Shown: positions 1-9,305, numbered from the stretch's first letter. The stretch: DNA of 64,000 bases from Clostridium paridis (GCF_016765615.1 NZ_JAESWA010000028.1:41681-105680), one strand, 5' to 3'. Made by a program: numbers and translations. Notes: a model not told the origin generated them from the letters alone.

Positions 1-483
1 CCTTTTCCAGTACTTATTGAAGCTATAGTAATGGAAATATTTTTTGAGGGTTTAAGAGAAGCTGGACTTAGACTACCTAGTGGTACTGGGCAAACTGTAA
101 GCGTTGTTGGTGCTTTAGTAATAGGCGACGCCGCCGTAAAAGCTGGAATAGTTTCTTCATCGATGGTTATAATTGTTTCCATAACAGGAATAGCCTCATT
201 TATAATTCCTAGATATAATCTCTCTCTATCAGTTAGAGTTCTTAGGTTTTTTATGATGGTACTTGCCGGAACCTTTGGACTATATGGAATGTTTATTGGT
301 TTTCTTACTATATTAATTCATATGGCAAAATTAAGTTCTTTTGGTACACCTTATTTATCACCATTAGCACCACTAGACCTATCCAGCCTTAAAGATGTTG
401 TGGTTAGAGTTCCTTGGCCATTTATGAATAAACGCCCCGAATATATAAACAAGAAAAATATTAGGCGCAAAAATAATCCTTAA
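1..483 (+). CDS. gerKA: GerA-family spore germinant receptor A subunit, C-terminal part
   Basis: The reading frame is open from base 1, so the gene starts outside the window and only about 160 C-terminal residues are present. The A subunit sits in the inner membrane of the spore and, with B and C, forms a receptor that senses nutrients and triggers germination. The segment GTGQTVSVVGALVIGDAAV, followed by hydrophobic stretches and a proline-rich tail ending in basic residues, is typical of the membrane domain of the family. The gerC gene follows after 41 bases, and gerB after that, giving an A-C-B operon as in clostridial gerK loci. The family call is firm; the exact receptor name is by gene order only. 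Confidence 0.93.
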   Translation, partial: PFPVLIEAIVMEIFFEGLREAGLRLPSGTGQTVSVVGALVIGDAAVKAGIVSSSMVIIVSITGIASFIIPRYNLSLSVRVLRFFMMVLAGTFGLYGMFIGFLTILIHMAKLSSFGTPYLSPLAPLDLSSLKDVVVRVPWPFMNKRPEYINKKNIRRKNNP

Positions 484-524
484 AATTAAGCATCTATGCG
501 AGCAAGTTTAGGAGTGAATATATT

Positions 525-1718
525 ATGAGATACAAGAAAGTATTATCCTTGTTTATTACATTCTTGATGATATGTACATCTCTAGTTGGTTGTTGGGATA
601 AGAAAGAATTAGACCACCTCTTAATAGTTTCAGCAATAGCTCTTGATACTAATAAAGATGGAACAATTTCTCTTACACTTTTATCTTCAATACCTAGACA
701 ATCAACTAATAAAGGTGAAGTTTCTAGCGGCCAAAATGATACTATCTTAGTTTCAGCTGAGGGAGAAAATATAATAGATGCTTATAGAAAAATAGAATTA
801 AAATTATCTAGAGAAATTTTTTTATCACAGGCTGAATGCCTAATAGTTGGAGAATCCACTGCTAGTTCGGGACTTTCTGATATACTTGATTTTTTTTCAA
901 GAGATCAACAAGTTCCCTTGAAGACATATATTTTATTTTCTAGGGGCAAGGCTTCTGATATTTTAGAGGTAAAATCTCCAATCGAGAATACCCCTTTTGA
1001 GGAAGTTGGGAAATTAGAAGACTTAAACTTAGCACTCAAAATGAGATATAAGGATATGTTATATGCAATAACTGAAGAAGGTGTCGAGGCCATAGCACCT
1101 ATAATTCAAAGAGTATCTTCTGTGGATTATAGCAGTTCAAAAAGCAAGTCTTTATTATCAATTCCAGGATCTGCACTATTTAAGGATGATAAATTAGCTG
1201 GATTTATAACTGATCGAGAAACTAGAGGTATTCTTTGGTTAAAAAATGAAATCAATAATGGAATGATAACCGCTAAAATTCCTAATGAAAAAGGCGGTGG
1301 CTTAATATCTGGAAGAATAGAACGAGTTAAAACTAAAATAGATCCCATCTTAAAAGGTGATACAGTTGAATTTAATGTAAATATATTTGCAGACGCTACT
1401 ATATATGAAAGTTCATCAAAATTAGATTTAAGCAGTCATTCAGCAATTGAATATGCTCAAAAAATGTATGCAAAAGAGATTACTGAAATGATTAATGAAT
1501 CTTTAGAAAAAATACAAAAGCAATACAAATTAGACGTGGTAGGCTTTGGTGCAAAGGTCCATGGCAAATATCCCAAGCAATGGGATACTATTTTTAAAGA
1601 TCACTGGAATAGTGAATTTTCTAAATCAAAAATTATTATTAATTGTAATGTAAAAATCTTTTCAACAGGTTTTGATTCAAAATCAATTTTAAAAAAGGAG
1701 GAAGACCTTATAAAATAA
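525..1718 (+). CDS. gerKC: Ger(x)C-family germination lipoprotein
   Basis: A 397-residue C subunit of a germinant receptor, attached by lipid to the outer face of the spore inner membrane. A signal peptide with hydrophobic core at residues 7-20 ends in a lipobox LVGC with the lipidated Cys at 23, followed by WDKKELD, the usual start of mature GerC proteins. The rest is soluble and of normal family length. AGGAG lies ten bases before the ATG. The gene sits between the gerA and gerB homologues with short gaps, so the three are probably one transcript made in the forespore. No sporulation promoter is visible because the operon start is outside the window. Confidence 0.95.
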   Translation: MRYKKVLSLFITFLMICTSLVGCWDKKELDHLLIVSAIALDTNKDGTISLTLLSSIPRQSTNKGEVSSGQNDTILVSAEGENIIDAYRKIELKLSREIFLSQAECLIVGESTASSGLSDILDFFSRDQQVPLKTYILFSRGKASDILEVKSPIENTPFEEVGKLEDLNLALKMRYKDMLYAITEEGVEAIAPIIQRVSSVDYSSSKSKSLLSIPGSALFKDDKLAGFITDRETRGILWLKNEINNGMITAKIPNEKGGGLISGRIERVKTKIDPILKGDTVEFNVNIFADATIYESSSKLDLSSHSAIEYAQKMYAKEITEMINESLEKIQKQYKLDVVGFGAKVHGKYPKQWDTIFKDHWNSEFSKSKIIINCNVKIFSTGFDSKSILKKEEDLIK

Positions 1719-1745
1719 ATATTTAATTCTTTAAGGAGAGTTAGA

Positions 1746-2849
1746 ATGCAAAAGATTTCAAACTTTCAATTATTTTCTCTAATGGTTTTGTATGAGATTG
1801 GAAGCACCATTATTTTTGGGTTCGCTGCAGAAGCTGGAAGAGCTGCCTGGATTTCCGTTTTGATATCAACCTTTATAGGATTATTAATAAATTTACTCTA
1901 CCTTTATTTATCAAAGGCTAATCCTGGTTTGACTTTAATTGAATGGTTTCCAAAGCACCTTGGAAAATGGATAGGATTTCCTATTGCTTGGTTCTATGTT
2001 CTTGAGTTTATGTATGACGGGGGACGGGGATTACAAGATTTAAAACTATTAATTCCAAATACAATTCTCCCTAGAACCCCAAGCTTTATAGTGCAGATAC
2101 TATTTATACTCGTTATTGTTTATGCTTTATATGCAGGCCTTGAAATAATAGGAAGATTAGGTGAATTATTTCTTCCAATTATATTAATACTTTCAGTTCT
2201 AGAAATTATATTAATATTTTTTTCTGATACTGTGCATTTTCAGTATCTCAAACCTTTTATAGATAAAGGTTTTAAGAATATATTTAACTCAGTTGTTCCC
2301 TTAGGAATAACACAGACCTTTGGTCAAACAATTGAATTCTCAATGATTTGGCCAGAAGTAAAAGATCAAAACAAACTAATTAAAAGTACTTTACTTGCAA
2401 CCTTAGTATCGGGATTGTTTATTGCGTTACTTGATATTTTAGCTATTATTGTTGTAGGGGCAACTACCTTTTCCAGAAGCAATTTACCTCTATATAGATT
2501 AATCAGAACTATTAGCATAGGTAAATTCATCGAAAATCTAGATGCTATAAATGTACTATTCTTTCTAACAACAGCATTTTTCAAATTATTTATTCATATA
2601 TTTTGCGCAATTAAAGGTGTACAGAAATTACTTTATACAAGTAATAAAAATAAAACAATTATTCCAGTTTCCTTGATTGTTTTGTATCTTGGAACAAATA
2701 TGGCTTCTAGTGGCCCAGAACATATAGAAGTAGGTGTTAAAATAGTACCCTATAATTTGTGGTTTCCTTTATTTTATGTTCTACCTATTCTGTTATTTGT
2801 ATTTATCCTTATAAAAAAAGCATTGCACAAAAAAGTTTTTTCTACATAA
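1746..2849 (+). CDS. gerKB: GerB-family germinant receptor permease subunit
   Basis: A 367-residue integral membrane protein with about ten hydrophobic segments along its length, matching the APC-superfamily fold of GerB proteins that contribute to ligand recognition in the spore inner membrane. An EVK-type conserved stretch (SMIWPEVKDQNK, around residue 200) and the extended loops are usual for the family. AAGGAG lies six bases before the ATG. It follows gerC by 27 bases and is itself followed by a small membrane-peptide gene, after which the operon terminator lies. Family assignment is secure; the ligand cannot be told from the sequence. Confidence 0.94.
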   Translation: MQKISNFQLFSLMVLYEIGSTIIFGFAAEAGRAAWISVLISTFIGLLINLLYLYLSKANPGLTLIEWFPKHLGKWIGFPIAWFYVLEFMYDGGRGLQDLKLLIPNTILPRTPSFIVQILFILVIVYALYAGLEIIGRLGELFLPIILILSVLEIILIFFSDTVHFQYLKPFIDKGFKNIFNSVVPLGITQTFGQTIEFSMIWPEVKDQNKLIKSTLLATLVSGLFIALLDILAIIVVGATTFSRSNLPLYRLIRTISIGKFIENLDAINVLFFLTTAFFKLFIHIFCAIKGVQKLLYTSNKNKTIIPVSLIVLYLGTNMASSGPEHIEVGVKIVPYNLWFPLFYVLPILLFVFILIKKALHKKVFST

Positions 2850-2864
2850 AGGTGGTTTTAGTAA

Positions 2865-2999
2865 ATGATTGACTTTTTATTCTCCTGGAAATCCTATGTT
2901 ATGCTTGATAAGCCTTGGCTACTTCCACTATTTCTTTTAGTTTTATCCATACTTCTATCAACTTTTACAATTATTCGTGAAAAAAGAAATAATACATAA
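2865..2999 (+). CDS. 44-residue single-pass membrane peptide at the end of the ger operon
   Basis: Translation gives MIDFLFSWKSYVML and so on: a short amphipathic start, one hydrophobic span at about residues 18-36 (PWLLPLFLLVLSILLSTF) and a basic tail ending REKRNNT. AGGTGG lies seven bases before the ATG, and only 15 bases separate it from gerB, so it is almost certainly cotranscribed and translated. The stop codon sits at the foot of the operon terminator. Some germinant receptor operons carry a fourth small membrane subunit (D), normally around 70-80 residues with two spans; this peptide is shorter with one span, so it is a candidate analogue rather than a recognised member. Confidence 0.7.
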   Translation: MIDFLFSWKSYVMLDKPWLLPLFLLVLSILLSTFTIIREKRNNT

Positions 3000-3003
3000 A
3001 CGA

Positions 3004-3036
3004 AAAAATCTACAAGCAATAAACTTGTAGATTTTT
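3004..3036. terminator. Bidirectional terminator between ger operon and the basic small gene
   Basis: Perfect inverted repeat AAAAATCTACAAG / CTTGTAGATTTTT with a seven-base loop. T-runs lie on the 3' side in both directions, so it can end the ger operon (+) and the small minus-strand gene that converges on it. Confidence 0.9.
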
Positions 3037-3045
3037 ATTTAATTC

Positions 3046-3180
3046 TTATTTGATTTCTTCTCCATTAAAGTTTTCATATTCAGCTGGTTTTTTATCAGTG
3101 CCTCTATTATTTTGATTGTTATGCAATTTTTGCCTTCTTTGACCTTTTTGTAATGCATTATTTTCTCTTCTTTGTACCAA
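3046..3180 (-). CDS. Small basic hydrophilic protein, 44 residues
   Basis: A TTG start preceded by AAGGGAG at eight bases opens a frame coding for MVQRRENNALQKGQRRQKLHN and onward to a stop at 3046. It is very rich in Arg, Lys, Gln and Asn in the first half and acidic near the end (PAEYENFNGEEIK), with no hydrophobic stretch. A GTG twelve bases upstream is in frame but would overlap the ribosome binding site. I do not recognise it. Length and composition recall small spore or nucleic-acid-binding proteins, and its neighbours are germination genes, but that is only suggestive. The good ribosome binding site and shared terminator argue it is real. Confidence 0.6.
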   Translation of the reverse strand: MVQRRENNALQKGQRRQKLHNNQNNRGTDKKPAEYENFNGEEIK

Positions 3181-3237
3181 AACTATCACTCCCTTCAGCT
3201 ATATTTTTTGCCTAAGAGATTTTTTTAATTCTCTTTT

Positions 3238-4497
3238 TTATCTTTTTTGTGCTGATGGGAATAAATATTCTACACAAAGCATTATATTATCAGTTATTGT
3301 CTTAATTCTAGATTTATTCATTGTCTCAAACGTAGCCGTTAAATAATCTTCACTTTCATGTCCAAAGGATTCCAATGCTTTTATTTTAAGATTATATTTT
3401 GTATTTTTCATAAGCCCAGTTAACTTAACTGATAGTTTAGTCTTTGACTTATTTAAATAAAAATCTGAAAAAGCTAAAAATTCCTTATGAATTTTACCTG
3501 TAATTTTATTAATAACCTCGATTTTATAAGAATGAATAAAATCTTTATGCTTTCCTTGATTAAATATTATTGTCACTGAATCACTTGTAACATCTTTTAA
3601 TTTGACCATTTTACCTTTAAAATATGGTTTAATTCCACATTTGTACCTATCATCAGTATATTTAAACTTAGACTTATCTCCAATATCTTCTAACACCCAT
3701 GGAGTACTTATAATCTTTTCATTTACGAAATCTAGGGCTTCAATTATAACTTTATTATCTTCAGATACGCTTATTAATAATCCTTGTGAAAACTCATCAG
3801 CTCTTGGTGGAATACTTCCATTCACTTTTCCTTTTTCCATTTCTATATAGCTAACAGATGCAGTTCCTATAGATGTGAAATCTCTTTGGTGTATTGATCT
3901 AGGATCATTTAAAGGATGATGTGAATGTCCTGTAAATGTTACAACCTGAGGATAATCCTTCAAAACATTGTAAAATGATTTATTACTCCACTCTTCACTT
4001 CCATACACAGTACCTTTTATATGCTGGTGAACCGTAAAAAATATTGGTTTCTTAGGATCGTCATTTTTTGCTATCTCAAGTCTTTCTTTAACCCATTTTA
4101 ATAATTTTGAAGTAAAGTGTCCATCTCTCCATCTACCTTCTGTGCTTACAGAAATAAAATGGAATCCTTTTATAATTTTGTGAGAATGAATTAATCCTCC
4201 TGTAAATTCTCTAAACCTTTTTTGAGCCATCTTAATAGGCAATCCATTCCAATAATCATGATTTCCCATAACGAAAATCCTTTCTGCATTAGGATTTCCA
4301 TATTCATTATATATATTTTCAAATTTAACATACTCTGATTTTTTCCCTCCATGAGTAATGTCTCCAGCAATAATCATGGCATCTAATTCAGGTCTTAGTC
4401 TATTTATTACTTCTAACGCTTTTTTAAATTTTTTTTCATCTTTTGTAGTCTTACTTTTTAGATGAATGTCACTTATTACAGCAAATGATATATTCAT
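3238..4497 (-). CDS. Calcineurin-like metallophosphoesterase with C-terminal Ig/FN3-like domain
   Basis: A 419-residue cytoplasmic protein. The binuclear-metal motifs are all present: SDIH (Asp10, His12), GD at 45-46, GNHD at 78-81, TVHQH near 155-159 and GHSHH at 190-194. This is a complete phosphoesterase active site; the substrate (nucleotide, phospholipid or sugar phosphate) cannot be told. Residues from about 290 to 395 form a separate beta-rich region resembling a fibronectin type III domain. No signal peptide is visible, which is unusual for an FN3-bearing hydrolase. It is monocistronic, 226 bases downstream of glmM, with a palindrome just upstream. Confidence 0.88.
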   Translation of the reverse strand: MNISFAVISDIHLKSKTTKDEKKFKKALEVINRLRPELDAMIIAGDITHGGKKSEYVKFENIYNEYGNPNAERIFVMGNHDYWNGLPIKMAQKRFREFTGGLIHSHKIIKGFHFISVSTEGRWRDGHFTSKLLKWVKERLEIAKNDDPKKPIFFTVHQHIKGTVYGSEEWSNKSFYNVLKDYPQVVTFTGHSHHPLNDPRSIHQRDFTSIGTASVSYIEMEKGKVNGSIPPRADEFSQGLLISVSEDNKVIIEALDFVNEKIISTPWVLEDIGDKSKFKYTDDRYKCGIKPYFKGKMVKLKDVTSDSVTIIFNQGKHKDFIHSYKIEVINKITGKIHKEFLAFSDFYLNKSKTKLSVKLTGLMKNTKYNLKIKALESFGHESEDYLTATFETMNKSRIKTITDNIMLCVEYLFPSAQKR

Positions 4498-4536
4498 TTC
4501 TTTATTCTCCTTTGAAATAAGTCATTCAAAAATTAT

Positions 4537-4557
4537 ATATTGAAATATATTCAATAT
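4537..4557. promoter_or_regulatory. 21-base palindrome upstream of the phosphoesterase gene
   Basis: ATATTGAA-ATATA-TTCAATAT, eight-base perfect arms, 40 bases before the start codon of the phosphoesterase gene. Its size and symmetry suit a dimeric repressor, but AT-rich palindromes also arise by chance. Confidence 0.35.
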
Positions 4558-4662
4558 TATTGCCAGAAGTTCATTTAAGGTAGATTTTTCAAGGTATAAT
4601 TTTTGTTTCATTAGTATAATTTTAAGCTAATTATATCAACTTATCTAATTTATTTAAATAGG

Positions 4663-4697
4663 AAAACCGTAACAAAAATGCATTTTATTACGGTTTT
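4663..4697 (-). terminator. Terminator after glmM
   Basis: Inverted repeat AAAACCGTAA / TTACGGTTTT, 27 bases beyond the glmM stop. Read on the minus strand the stem ends in a run of T. Confidence 0.8.
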
Positions 4698-4723
4698 ACA
4701 ATCTAGTAATATTAAATTATATA

Positions 4724-6073
4724 CTAAGCATTAGCTTTTTTTAAGATTAATGCTGCTAATTCGTTAGCCATTTTATCAATTTCTTCTTGGTTTTCTCCTT
4801 CTAACATAACTCTAACTAGTGGTTCTGTACCTGAAGGTCTAATAAGTACTCTTCCACAACCATGAAGTGCTTCTTCTATCTTCTTTATTTCAACTTTAAT
4901 TTCTTCATCTGTTTCATGAATATCTTTTTTATCATTAGGTACTTTTGCATTAACTAAAACCTGTGGCAATTGATGCATTATACCTGCTAATTCGCTTAAT
5001 GATTTTCCACTTCTCTTAATTGTTGAAGCAACTTGCAAAGCAGTAACTAGTCCATCTCCAGTAGTATTATATTCTAAGAATATAATATGTCCTGATTGTT
5101 CTCCACCTAATACATGACCACTTTTCATCATTTCTTCTAAAACATATCTATCTCCAACTTTAGTTATAGATGTTTTGATTCCTTCCTTTTCACAAGCAAG
5201 CATTAGTCCTAAGTTACTCATTACTGTAACAACTAAAGTGTCATCCTTTAATCTTCCCAATTCCTTAAGATGTTTTGCACATAAAGCCATTATAAAATCG
5301 CCGTCAATTAATTTACCAGTTTCATCTACTGCTAAACATCTATCAGCATCTCCATCAAATGCAAAACCTACATGGCACCCTTTTCTAACTACATAATCCA
5401 TTAACTCTTCTGGATGCGTTGATCCACATTTTTCATTTATATTAGTTCCATCTGGATTATCATTTATTACATATACCTCTGCTCCAAGATCTCTGAAAGC
5501 TTTAACTGCAGCTGAATAGCATGCCCCATTAGCACAATCTAATGCAACCTTTACTCCTCTCAAATCTACAGAAATAGTTTCTTTAGCAAATTCTATATAA
5601 TCTTCTAGCGCACCTACTTCTTCTATTCTTCTTCCTAAATCAGGTCCTATTGGAGAAGGTACTTCCTCAAATCCTGTTTCTATTACTCTTTGTATTTCAT
5701 CTTCTAATTCATCAGAAAGTTTATATCCTTTATCATCAAAAAACTTAATTCCATTATATTCAACTGGATTATGAGATGCTGAAATCATTACTCCTGCATC
5801 TGCTCCATATTTTCTTGTTAAGTATGCCACAGCTGGTGTTGGTATAACCCCTAATGAAATAGCTTCTGCTCCAACAGAAAGTATACCTGCTATTAATGCT
5901 GATTCTAACATATCTCCTGAAATTCTAGTATCTTTAGCAACTAAAATCTTCGGTTTATGAGTTCCCTCCGTTAACACATAAGCTCCAGCTCTACCTAAGT
6001 TATATGCTAACTCTGATGTAAGCTCAGTATTTGCTATTCCTCTTACCCCATCTGTTCCAAACATTCTTCCCAT
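4724..6073 (-). CDS. glmM: Phosphoglucosamine mutase
   Basis: A 449-residue enzyme converting glucosamine-6-phosphate to glucosamine-1-phosphate for UDP-GlcNAc and peptidoglycan synthesis. It begins [12 protein letters not shown], has the phosphoserine loop ISASHNP with the catalytic Ser at 100, the metal loop DGDADR, and the C-terminal phosphate-binding RPSGTEP. Length is normal. In most Firmicutes glmM directly follows cdaA-cdaR, and GlmM can bind and restrain the diadenylate cyclase; here cdaA-cdaR lie about 10 kb away on the same strand with eight unrelated genes between. GAGGTAA precedes the ATG. It is probably transcribed alone, with a terminator on the 3' side. Confidence 0.98.
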   Translation of the reverse strand: MGRMFGTDGVRGIANTELTSELAYNLGRAGAYVLTEGTHKPKILVAKDTRISGDMLESALIAGILSVGAEAISLGVIPTPAVAYLTRKYGADAGVMISASHNPVEYNGIKFFDDKGYKLSDELEDEIQRVIETGFEEVPSPIGPDLGRRIEEVGALEDYIEFAKETISVDLRGVKVALDCANGACYSAAVKAFRDLGAEVYVINDNPDGTNINEKCGSTHPEELMDYVVRKGCHVGFAFDGDADRCLAVDETGKLIDGDFIMALCAKHLKELGRLKDDTLVVTVMSNLGLMLACEKEGIKTSITKVGDRYVLEEMMKSGHVLGGEQSGHIIFLEYNTTGDGLVTALQVASTIKRSGKSLSELAGIMHQLPQVLVNAKVPNDKKDIHETDEEIKVEIKKIEEALHGCGRVLIRPSGTEPLVRVMLEGENQEEIDKMANELAALILKKANA

Positions 6074-6248
6074 ATAAAATTACCTCACTCTTTCGTTTTA
6101 AGTAATAAATTTTTCACAAATATAATTATACAAAAAATACTTACTTGATACAACTTTACAATATAAACATTTTCATAAAACCCTATAATTCCCTTTGAAA
6201 TCACTTATTTCACTATATGCATAACTCTATAAAAGTGTCCGTAATTAA

Positions 6249-6273
6249 GGGTAGCTCTATCCTAAAGCCACCC
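6249..6273 (-). terminator. Probable terminator after the 41-residue membrane peptide gene
   Basis: On the minus strand GGGTGGCT / AGCTACCC forms an eight-pair stem (one G-U) followed by TTAATTA. It lies 11 bases beyond the stop codon. The U-tract is weak. Confidence 0.6.
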
Positions 6274-6283
6274 CCCTAATGTT

Positions 6284-6409
6284 CTATTTATTCTTTTTTT
6301 CTTCTAACTTATTCATCTTCTCTAACTTTTCAATTTTTATATTCATAATAATTCCACCGATTAAAAGTGCTCCTACTAATACTAAAGATATAACAACTTC
6401 GATACTCAT
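6284..6409 (-). CDS. 41-residue single-pass membrane peptide
   Basis: AAGGAGG lies seven bases before an ATG that opens MSIEVVISLVLVGALLIGGI and continues to a lysine- and glutamate-rich tail (KIEKLEKMNKLEEKKNK). The hydrophobic span covers residues 5-22 and the rest would be a short charged cytoplasmic helix. The gene starts 30 bases after the AIM24-family gene and has its own terminator-like hairpin, so the two are probably cotranscribed. I recognise no family. The excellent ribosome binding site and clean composition make it a real small gene. Confidence 0.72.
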   Translation of the reverse strand: MSIEVVISLVLVGALLIGGIIMNIKIEKLEKMNKLEEKKNK

Positions 6410-6439
6410 TTTTCTTCCTCCTTACAAACTTTTTGAGCT

Positions 6440-7273
6440 TTAAACATTCGTATCTATATCACCATGAGGCTTAGATTCATATTCTAACCCCTTTGTCTTT
6501 AGCTCATTATATATATTTTTAGTTGGGATAAGCCATATTTGTCCTGTTCCTCTATAAACATTAAGTAATCCTTCTCCTGCAGTTGCAGTTCCAACTATTG
6601 ATTTAGTACTTTTCTCAACAGTAAATTCAATTTCACCACTTCTTAGTATAGCAAAATTACCATCTACTTTTAAAGTATCATTTATCAATGTACACTTAAA
6701 AATTTCTTTTTCTGGAACAGGTATCTCTAAAACAACTATTCCACTTCCTGAAAGTTTAGTTTGAAAGTATCCTTCCTCACCAAAAGCCATTGCACTAATT
6801 CTCCTGACTCTAGCAGCCCCTACTTCAATACTACCTTCACACGCAAAAAATAGTCCATCATCAACTATTATTTCTTCATCTTCTAACTCTATTAGTGCAA
6901 AATGTCCAAAGCTAGGTTCTAAAAATATCTCACCTGTACCTTCACACTGTGGCTTAAATAAAGGTTCTCCTGTAACTTTACTTGCAAATATTTTTTTACC
7001 AAATCCAACTACGCCGCCTACTTTATTGCTAATAGTTATGTCACCCTTCATATAGCTTAACGTTCCTGGGCCTATATTCACAGAGCTCTCATCTAAAATA
7101 ATCCTAACCTGCTTTAATTTGATTCCAGCATCTCTCATATATTTTAGTTTAATGGCATTATCTATATCACTGCCACCTTCTAATGCATCATATTGAAGTA
7201 TTTGAAATGTTGAGTCATTGCTCATCTCACTAAGCATAGTAAGTTTGTTAGTTATATTAAGCGAAGTTCTCAC
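6440..7273 (-). CDS. AIM24-family protein
   Basis: A 277-residue, glycine-rich, beta-rich soluble protein of the AIM24 family (double-stranded beta-helix, related in fold to the TRAP tryptophan-attenuation protein). Conserved features include repeated glycine turns such as SYMKGDI, EGTGEIFLEPS and GTGQIWLIPT near the C-terminus. Bacterial members have no settled function. The start is GTG, with GAGGTG five bases before it. It lies between pepF and a 41-residue membrane-peptide gene that probably shares its transcript, which hints at action at the membrane, but that is inference. Confidence 0.85.
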   Translation of the reverse strand: MRTSLNITNKLTMLSEMSNDSTFQILQYDALEGGSDIDNAIKLKYMRDAGIKLKQVRIILDESSVNIGPGTLSYMKGDITISNKVGGVVGFGKKIFASKVTGEPLFKPQCEGTGEIFLEPSFGHFALIELEDEEIIVDDGLFFACEGSIEVGAARVRRISAMAFGEEGYFQTKLSGSGIVVLEIPVPEKEIFKCTLINDTLKVDGNFAILRSGEIEFTVEKSTKSIVGTATAGEGLLNVYRGTGQIWLIPTKNIYNELKTKGLEYESKPHGDIDTNV

Positions 7274-7378
7274 AGAATCACCTCTTATTATTAATAATAC
7301 TATTTTACAACCTTTAACAAAATTTCACAACTAATAATCCTCTTAAGTTATTTTTTAATTTTCTTATTTTATAATATG

Positions 7379-7422
7379 AATGGAAGCTAATTTTCAAGTA
7401 CACTTCAAATTTAGCTTCCATT
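7379..7422 (-). terminator. Terminator after pepF
   Basis: AATGGAAGCTAA / TTAGCTTCCATT forms a perfect 12-pair stem with further pairing AAGT/ACTT in the loop, immediately 3' of the pepF stop. Confidence 0.8.
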
Positions 7423-7435
7423 TTAATTTAAAATA

Positions 7436-9217
7436 CTATTTTATTTTTTTGCTTAGTTCTATAAATTCCTCTATATCTTCTTCAATTGTCTTAAGAGAAC
7501 TTCTCCAGAAATCTGCATTTGTAATATCTATTTCCATAACCTTCGCCACATCTTCAAGCTTATTTTTTCCTGTAATAGCTAATAATTTCTCATAGTCTTC
7601 TGTGAACTTATCCCCGCTATTTAAATACTTAGCATATAACCCTTTTGCAAATAATAATCCAAATGCATAAGGAAAATTATAAAAATTACTATCTACATAA
7701 TAATAATGAGGTTTCCAAGTCCACATATATGGATGAAGATATTTTTCATCTAATCCATCGCCATAGGCTTCTTTTTGTGACTTTATCATTATCTCTTTAA
7801 TTTCATCTGCAGATAATGCTCCATTTCTTCTTCTCTCAAATACTTCACTTTCAAAAAGGAATCTTGAATATATATCAACTATTACTTGAGTACATCCGCT
7901 TATTTCTGTTTCAAGTATTGAGAAGGCTTCTTCAGGATTTCCTCTCTTAATTCCTGCTTTTTTTACTATTGTTTCACAGAAAGTTGATGCTGTTTCTGCA
8001 ATTGGCATTGGATAATCAGAATTTAATACTTTTTCTTTCCCTAGGCATTCTCCATGAAATCCATGACCTAATTCATGCGCAAGTGTTACAACATCATTAA
8101 AAGAATTTCCATAGTTTAAAAGTATTCTACTTTCTCCTATGAAGTGAAGATTTTCACAAAAACCCCCACCTACCTTTCCTTCCTTTGGCATGAAATCTAT
8201 CCATTCATTTTCATAAGCCCTTCTTGCAAAATCTCCGAGATGCTTACTAAAGGTTCTAAAATTATCTTCCACAAAAGCCTTTCCTTTTTCACAGTCGAAT
8301 TCCATATCAACCTCTGATACCGGAGCATACAATTCATAGAATGGAAGGCCATTTTCATATCCTAATAATTCAGCTTTTTTTCTTAAGTATTTTCTAAAGC
8401 TAGGAAGATACTCTTTCATTGCTGTCATCATTGCATTTAAAGTTTTTTCTTCCATTCTAGAATTTATAAGAGTCATCTCTAAAGGTGATTTATATCCCCT
8501 CATATCACTTATAGTAAGTGCTTCTCCCTTAATAGCATTTAATGCAGCTGCTACTCCATCTTCAACTTTTTTATAAGACTTAATTTCAGCTTCATAAGCC
8601 TTTTTTCTTACTTTTTTATCTTTATCATAGGCCATTGTAAGCACAACAGTTAAAGGTAATTCCTTAATTTCTCCATCCATTTCTATTTCTACTTGTAGAT
8701 TTGAAATCAGTGAATCTTTAAGTTTCAGCCAAGCAGTGGATCCCGTATTCTGCATTTTAGCTATAACTCCCTCTTCTTTATCACTAAGAACATATTTATC
8801 CATTTCAATTTTTTCTTTTAAAAAAAATTCATATTCCTTTAGAACCTTAGATGAAGAAATTAACTTATCAATATGTCTTATTCCTCCAATCCATTTATCT
8901 AATTTTGCATTTGCTTCTGCCATATTACTTAAATTTTGATTTAGTATATCAGATGCTTTTAATGCTTCTGAATTCTTAGTGTTTACACTTAATGAAAGTT
9001 CGATAAAAGATCCAAGCTTAAAGAAGTAGTTCTTTAATTCACTTGTTTTCTCTATATAGTTTTCTATTTTATTTAATAAATCTTCATAATTACTTGTTAT
9101 TTTGCTTACCCAAGCATTATATTCCTCAATCAAACTACTAGTATTCTTTAGATCCTCTTTAAATTCTGCACTTCCAAATGATTCATATAACTCTTTTAAA
9201 CTCCAATTCAAGCTCAT
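7436..9217 (-). CDS. pepF: Oligoendopeptidase F-like M3 metallopeptidase
   Basis: A 593-residue cytoplasmic zinc peptidase that would cut short peptides. The zinc site HELGH is at residues 381-385 inside VVTLAHELGHGFHGE, and the third ligand would be the Glu in the PIAETASTFCE segment downstream. Length fits the PepF branch of M3 (about 600). The N-terminal third is helical, as expected. AGGAGG precedes the ATG. It stands alone, separated from the upstream ABC exporter by a 200-base gap containing a long palindrome and followed by its own terminator. Role is likely general peptide turnover. Confidence 0.93.
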   Translation of the reverse strand: MSLNWSLKELYESFGSAEFKEDLKNTSSLIEEYNAWVSKITSNYEDLLNKIENYIEKTSELKNYFFKLGSFIELSLSVNTKNSEALKASDILNQNLSNMAEANAKLDKWIGGIRHIDKLISSSKVLKEYEFFLKEKIEMDKYVLSDKEEGVIAKMQNTGSTAWLKLKDSLISNLQVEIEMDGEIKELPLTVVLTMAYDKDKKVRKKAYEAEIKSYKKVEDGVAAALNAIKGEALTISDMRGYKSPLEMTLINSRMEEKTLNAMMTAMKEYLPSFRKYLRKKAELLGYENGLPFYELYAPVSEVDMEFDCEKGKAFVEDNFRTFSKHLGDFARRAYENEWIDFMPKEGKVGGGFCENLHFIGESRILLNYGNSFNDVVTLAHELGHGFHGECLGKEKVLNSDYPMPIAETASTFCETIVKKAGIKRGNPEEAFSILETEISGCTQVIVDIYSRFLFESEVFERRRNGALSADEIKEIMIKSQKEAYGDGLDEKYLHPYMWTWKPHYYYVDSNFYNFPYAFGLLFAKGLYAKYLNSGDKFTEDYEKLLAITGKNKLEDVAKVMEIDITNADFWRSSLKTIEEDIEEFIELSKKIK

Positions 9218-9305
9218 AATATTCCTCCTATATTCTTATAAGAATTTAACTTAATAGCTAAATATTTACTTAAATTATATCATAAGTTTATCCATTAATA
9301 GAGGA

